From: Daldinia sp. FL1419
Lineage: Eukaryota > Ascomycota > Sordariomycetes > Xylariales > Hypoxylaceae
NCBI GenBank assembly: GCA_025201765.1
Contig: MU623642.1
Coordinates: 1 to 22,704 of the forward strand
Length of the DNA stretch: 22,704 bases
Direction: 5' to 3'
Shown here: positions 20,046-22,704 of the stretch, in pieces
Layout: each line of letters begins with the position of its first letter
Position numbering within the stretch: position 1 is the stretch's first letter
The notes under the pieces: model-generated
The model's database searches: none
What the model saw: only the letters and a program-made list of their open reading frames with translations
Told to the model about the DNA's origin: nothing
Made by a program: the position numbers and the translations under genes

Positions 20046-20340
20046 AGCTCAAATAGCTCCTGCAGGATATGCCCTATACTTCAATTAACCCATAATAAGC
20101 CAGAAGTTGTATAAGTTAGAAGATATAAGGTATCTATATCCTGAGAAATATAATAGGATGATCAGGTAAAAAAGCTACTGTAGGTGACTGCTCGGCAATG
20201 GTAGCGCGTACGATAAGATTATAAACCTAAAAGTATATATTATTCATATAAAACTCTATGGAAATGATCTTTGAAGAACTATATAGAATTTAAATTAATT
20301 AGGTAAGAAAATAATTCTTAAAGGCTTATTTATATTTAAA
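20046..20340 (-). repeat. Rearranged copia LTR fragments around a GC-richer patch
   Basis: AGGAGCTCAAATAGCTCCT at about 20044-20062 is a 7-bp-stem hairpin. It and the following GCAGGATAT match 13573-13600 in the 3' LTR, where the copy is RIP-altered. A second block at about 20284-20335 ('aattaggtaagaaaataa', 'ttaaaggcttattta') matches 13515-13565. The two blocks are in reversed order compared with the LTR, with about 200 bases between them. This would fit the end of one LTR, a short interior remnant and the start of another. Between them, 20183-20219 is unusually GC-rich and tRNA-D-arm-like. Confidence 0.5.
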
Positions 20341-21974
20341 AAATATGTGTAAATTTTAAAAGGGGGGTTAATGGGGTTTTTTAAAGTAATTTTTATTACC
20401 TAATTATATTATTCTAATTTAAAATTCTTTAGAATTAATAATATTAAACCTTTAATAAATTAATTTTAATAAAAAAACCAGAAGAATTATATATCTAAAT
20501 TGTAATTAAATTAATTAGATATCATATAAACCAAAACAAAAAAAAGAAAAAAAATCCAAACTCCCTAAATCTCTTAATCATTATATATGTAATTATTAAC
20601 CTTTAAACATTTTTTGTTTTTATTAAATGTTTGTTGGTTTTATTTATATATATGTTAAGTTGATTGGTCGTTGTTTTCAAGTTATATACGATTAAAAACT
20701 TATTTAAATACTTCTTATCCTAACCAATCTAATAATATATTTAGCTATAATCTGATAATTGATTTTGCTAGCATTTCTTCAGGTTATATATATAGATTAG
20801 GTCCTTATCTTTTAAAATAAGTAACTTACTATAATCCATGTATTATATAATTATTTAATTATAAGTTTCTTAAAATATTATTTTAAATCAATTTTAATAC
20901 ACACTTATTATTTATTATTATCTTAATCAATTTATTCTTAAATAAATGGATAACTTTATTAATTTCTATTATTTTATTTTGTAATACTTGCTTTAACAAT
21001 GGTTTATTCTTAATTAATTTAAAGGTCTCAATAGTTGCTATTATTGATATTACTTTTGGTATAGGGTTATTAATTATTTGAATTGTTATTAATTTAGTTA
21101 ATAATTTCATATAATTATTAAACTTTTTATAATAATTACTATTCTTAATTATAGATAATAATTCTTATAATTTATATTTAATTATATATAATGTGTAAAT
21201 GTATTAAAATCTATAAATCCAATTATTTATTTGAATGATTAAAGATATTATATATAATTCCCCAGGAATAGGCTTTCTTAGCTTCTAAAATACTGTAGTT
21301 ATTTGTTCCTTAATACAATTGGCTTATTACTTTAATCTTTAACAAATTAAATCAAAAACTTATAAATATCATTTTTTAAAATATAAATTACAAGAAGAAA
21401 ATGATTCTAATTATAAATCTTTATTAATCTTATATGTTTTAAATTAAATAAATCAATATGTATTAATAAAAATAATATTTAAGTACTTTATTATATAACT
21501 TTTAAAATAATTAAATTAAAACCTTTTTTAGAATTGTGATTTAATGTTTATATTGATTCCTTTTCGTAAAGAATTCTTTGATCAGGTGTATTACATGTAA
21601 CTAATTCCTAAAAAGCCATAATATAAAAATTATTCAATTATTATTTTTTAATATATAATTATAGGGCCTATATTAATATTAATAATAAATTATTTTGCCA
21701 ATGGTTCATATTAATCTTTAATAATATTATAACATTTTCAATTAATTAATCAAATATTGATATAAGGCCTTCAATTTCTTCAATTACTATATCTAACTAA
21801 AAAAATAAATTTTTATAATTAATTAATTTATTATACTTAATTAAATAAATAATATCTATAAAAATCTATAATAATTTAATCATTTTATTTTAAATATTTG
21901 AAATTAATAAATTAATTATATTTTATTAATTAAATAAATTTAATATTGTGGGGTACTATTAAATTAATAAGTTA
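20341..21974. other. AT-rich DNA, no supported gene
   Basis: The only sizeable frame (minus 20883-21110, 75 residues) is made almost wholly of Ile, Lys, Leu and Asn. It matches nothing I recognise and is best read as a chance frame in RIP-decayed repeat DNA. An inverted repeat AAACATTT/AAATGTTT flanks a T-rich loop near 20607-20632. No other feature is seen. Confidence 0.5.
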
Positions 21975-22704
21975 TGATTAGTGATAATATTGGTATAAAA
22001 TATATGCTATATAAATTGTTTTAATTTAATTAAATAGAATATAAATTTATGGAAAATTATTAGATAAATAAGGTACCATTACATATAATAATAAAAATAA
22101 AGATATTCATAAATTCAATCAAAAAAAATATAATTTAAAAAAAAATATATTTTAATCAGAAACCAAAATATATAAAACTAAATACAAGATTAAAATAAGT
22201 CTGTACCATTATAATCATATGACCAACATTTTCACATTAACAACTTTTTCTTTTCTCGTAAAATCATATAACATTAACAAATACCAATTAACATTACAAT
22301 CTTAAACATTTAAATATATTAAAATTAGTTTTTTTCATAATCTTCTTTTTATTCCTACTTATATTAAATTAATTAATAACCTTTTTATAAAATAATATAA
22401 ATATATATCCTAAAAAATAATAGATTAATATTTTAATAAAATAAACAATATTATAATATTATAAATTAATAATTATTAAAATTAATATCAATAATCTAAA
22501 ATATTTTATAATTAAATATATCCTATTAACAAAAATATTATTAAAAATATATAAAAATAATTAAAAAAATCTATTAACAAATAAAAAATAAAGATTTATA
22601 AATTAATAATTTAAATTTTATTTAAAAATATAATAATTAATTATTTTAAAATATATAATAATATATAATTTTATTTAATAAATTTTTTTTTTTAAAAAAT
22701 TATA
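21975..22704 (-). repeat. Right arm of the long inverted repeat, cut by the window end
   Basis: Aligns in reverse complement with about 590-1320 over its whole length, with mostly C/T and G/A differences. The match is still strong at the last base of the window, so the repeat continues outside. The inner limit near 21975 is approximate. The two arms face each other across the gene island and the copia element, about 20.6 kb apart. Confidence 0.75.

Noticed and set aside
20170..20250. Functional tRNA gene
   Set aside because: Only a D-arm-like half is present; the anticodon stem does not pair well and no T-arm (GTTCRANNC) follows.
20883..21110. 75-residue minus-strand frame
   Set aside because: Composition is almost wholly Ile/Lys/Leu/Asn in AT-rich RIP-type DNA and it matches no known family; open by chance.

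Overview
The window looks like a piece of a filamentous ascomycete (Pezizomycotina) genome. The three protein genes it holds are eukaryotic. Two of them are split by short introns of 54-87 bases with GT..AG ends and CTNAC-like branch sites. The sequence falls into two very different compartments: a near-balanced-GC gene island (about 2304-12300) and extremely AT-rich blocks on either side (1-2303 and about 12870-22704). The AT-rich blocks carry decayed transposons whose base changes are C-to-T or G-to-A, the footprint expected of repeat-induced point mutation (RIP). I cannot name the species.

Gene island. On the minus strand at 2619-3662 lies a complete six-exon gene for the beta-1 (caspase-like) subunit of the 20S proteasome (PRE3). 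It includes a 15-base micro-exon that carries the catalytic threonine. On the plus strand at 7761-9150 is a complete five-exon secreted serine protease of the proteinase K group (S8A), with signal peptide, I9 prodomain and an intact Asp-His-Ser triad. On the minus strand at 10133-12040 is an intronless 635-residue C2-domain protein of a conserved but poorly characterised fungal type. I see no operon-like or pathway link among the three: a housekeeping subunit, a secreted degradative enzyme and a probable lipid/calcium-binding protein. The 4 kb between PRE3 and the protease has no convincing gene, but holds three same-direction copies of an LTR-like repeat beginning TGTGGATCCT.

Left AT-rich block (1-2303). 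It contains an arm of a long inverted repeat (about 590-1320) and a fragment of a Ty1/copia retrotransposon (RNase H end, 1662-2192, reading leftward). This is followed by an LTR tip (2215-2303) that ends exactly where the gene island begins.

Right AT-rich block (about 12870-22704). It contains a near-complete, dead copia element reading leftward (about 13498-19030), with a recognisable 3' LTR, RNase H, reverse transcriptase YVDD region, probable integrase and 5' LTR tip. The strand that was mutated switches near 15.84 kb. Next comes a 419-base element with 36-base terminal inverted repeats (19037-19455), rearranged LTR fragments (about 20046-20340), and at the extreme right the second arm of the long inverted repeat (about 21975-22704), cut by the window edge.

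No CRISPR array, rRNA or convincing tRNA was found. The overall picture is a small gene island embedded in RIP-mutated repeats, a 'two-speed' genome layout. All repeat alignments were done by eye, so boundaries in the AT-rich parts are approximate.
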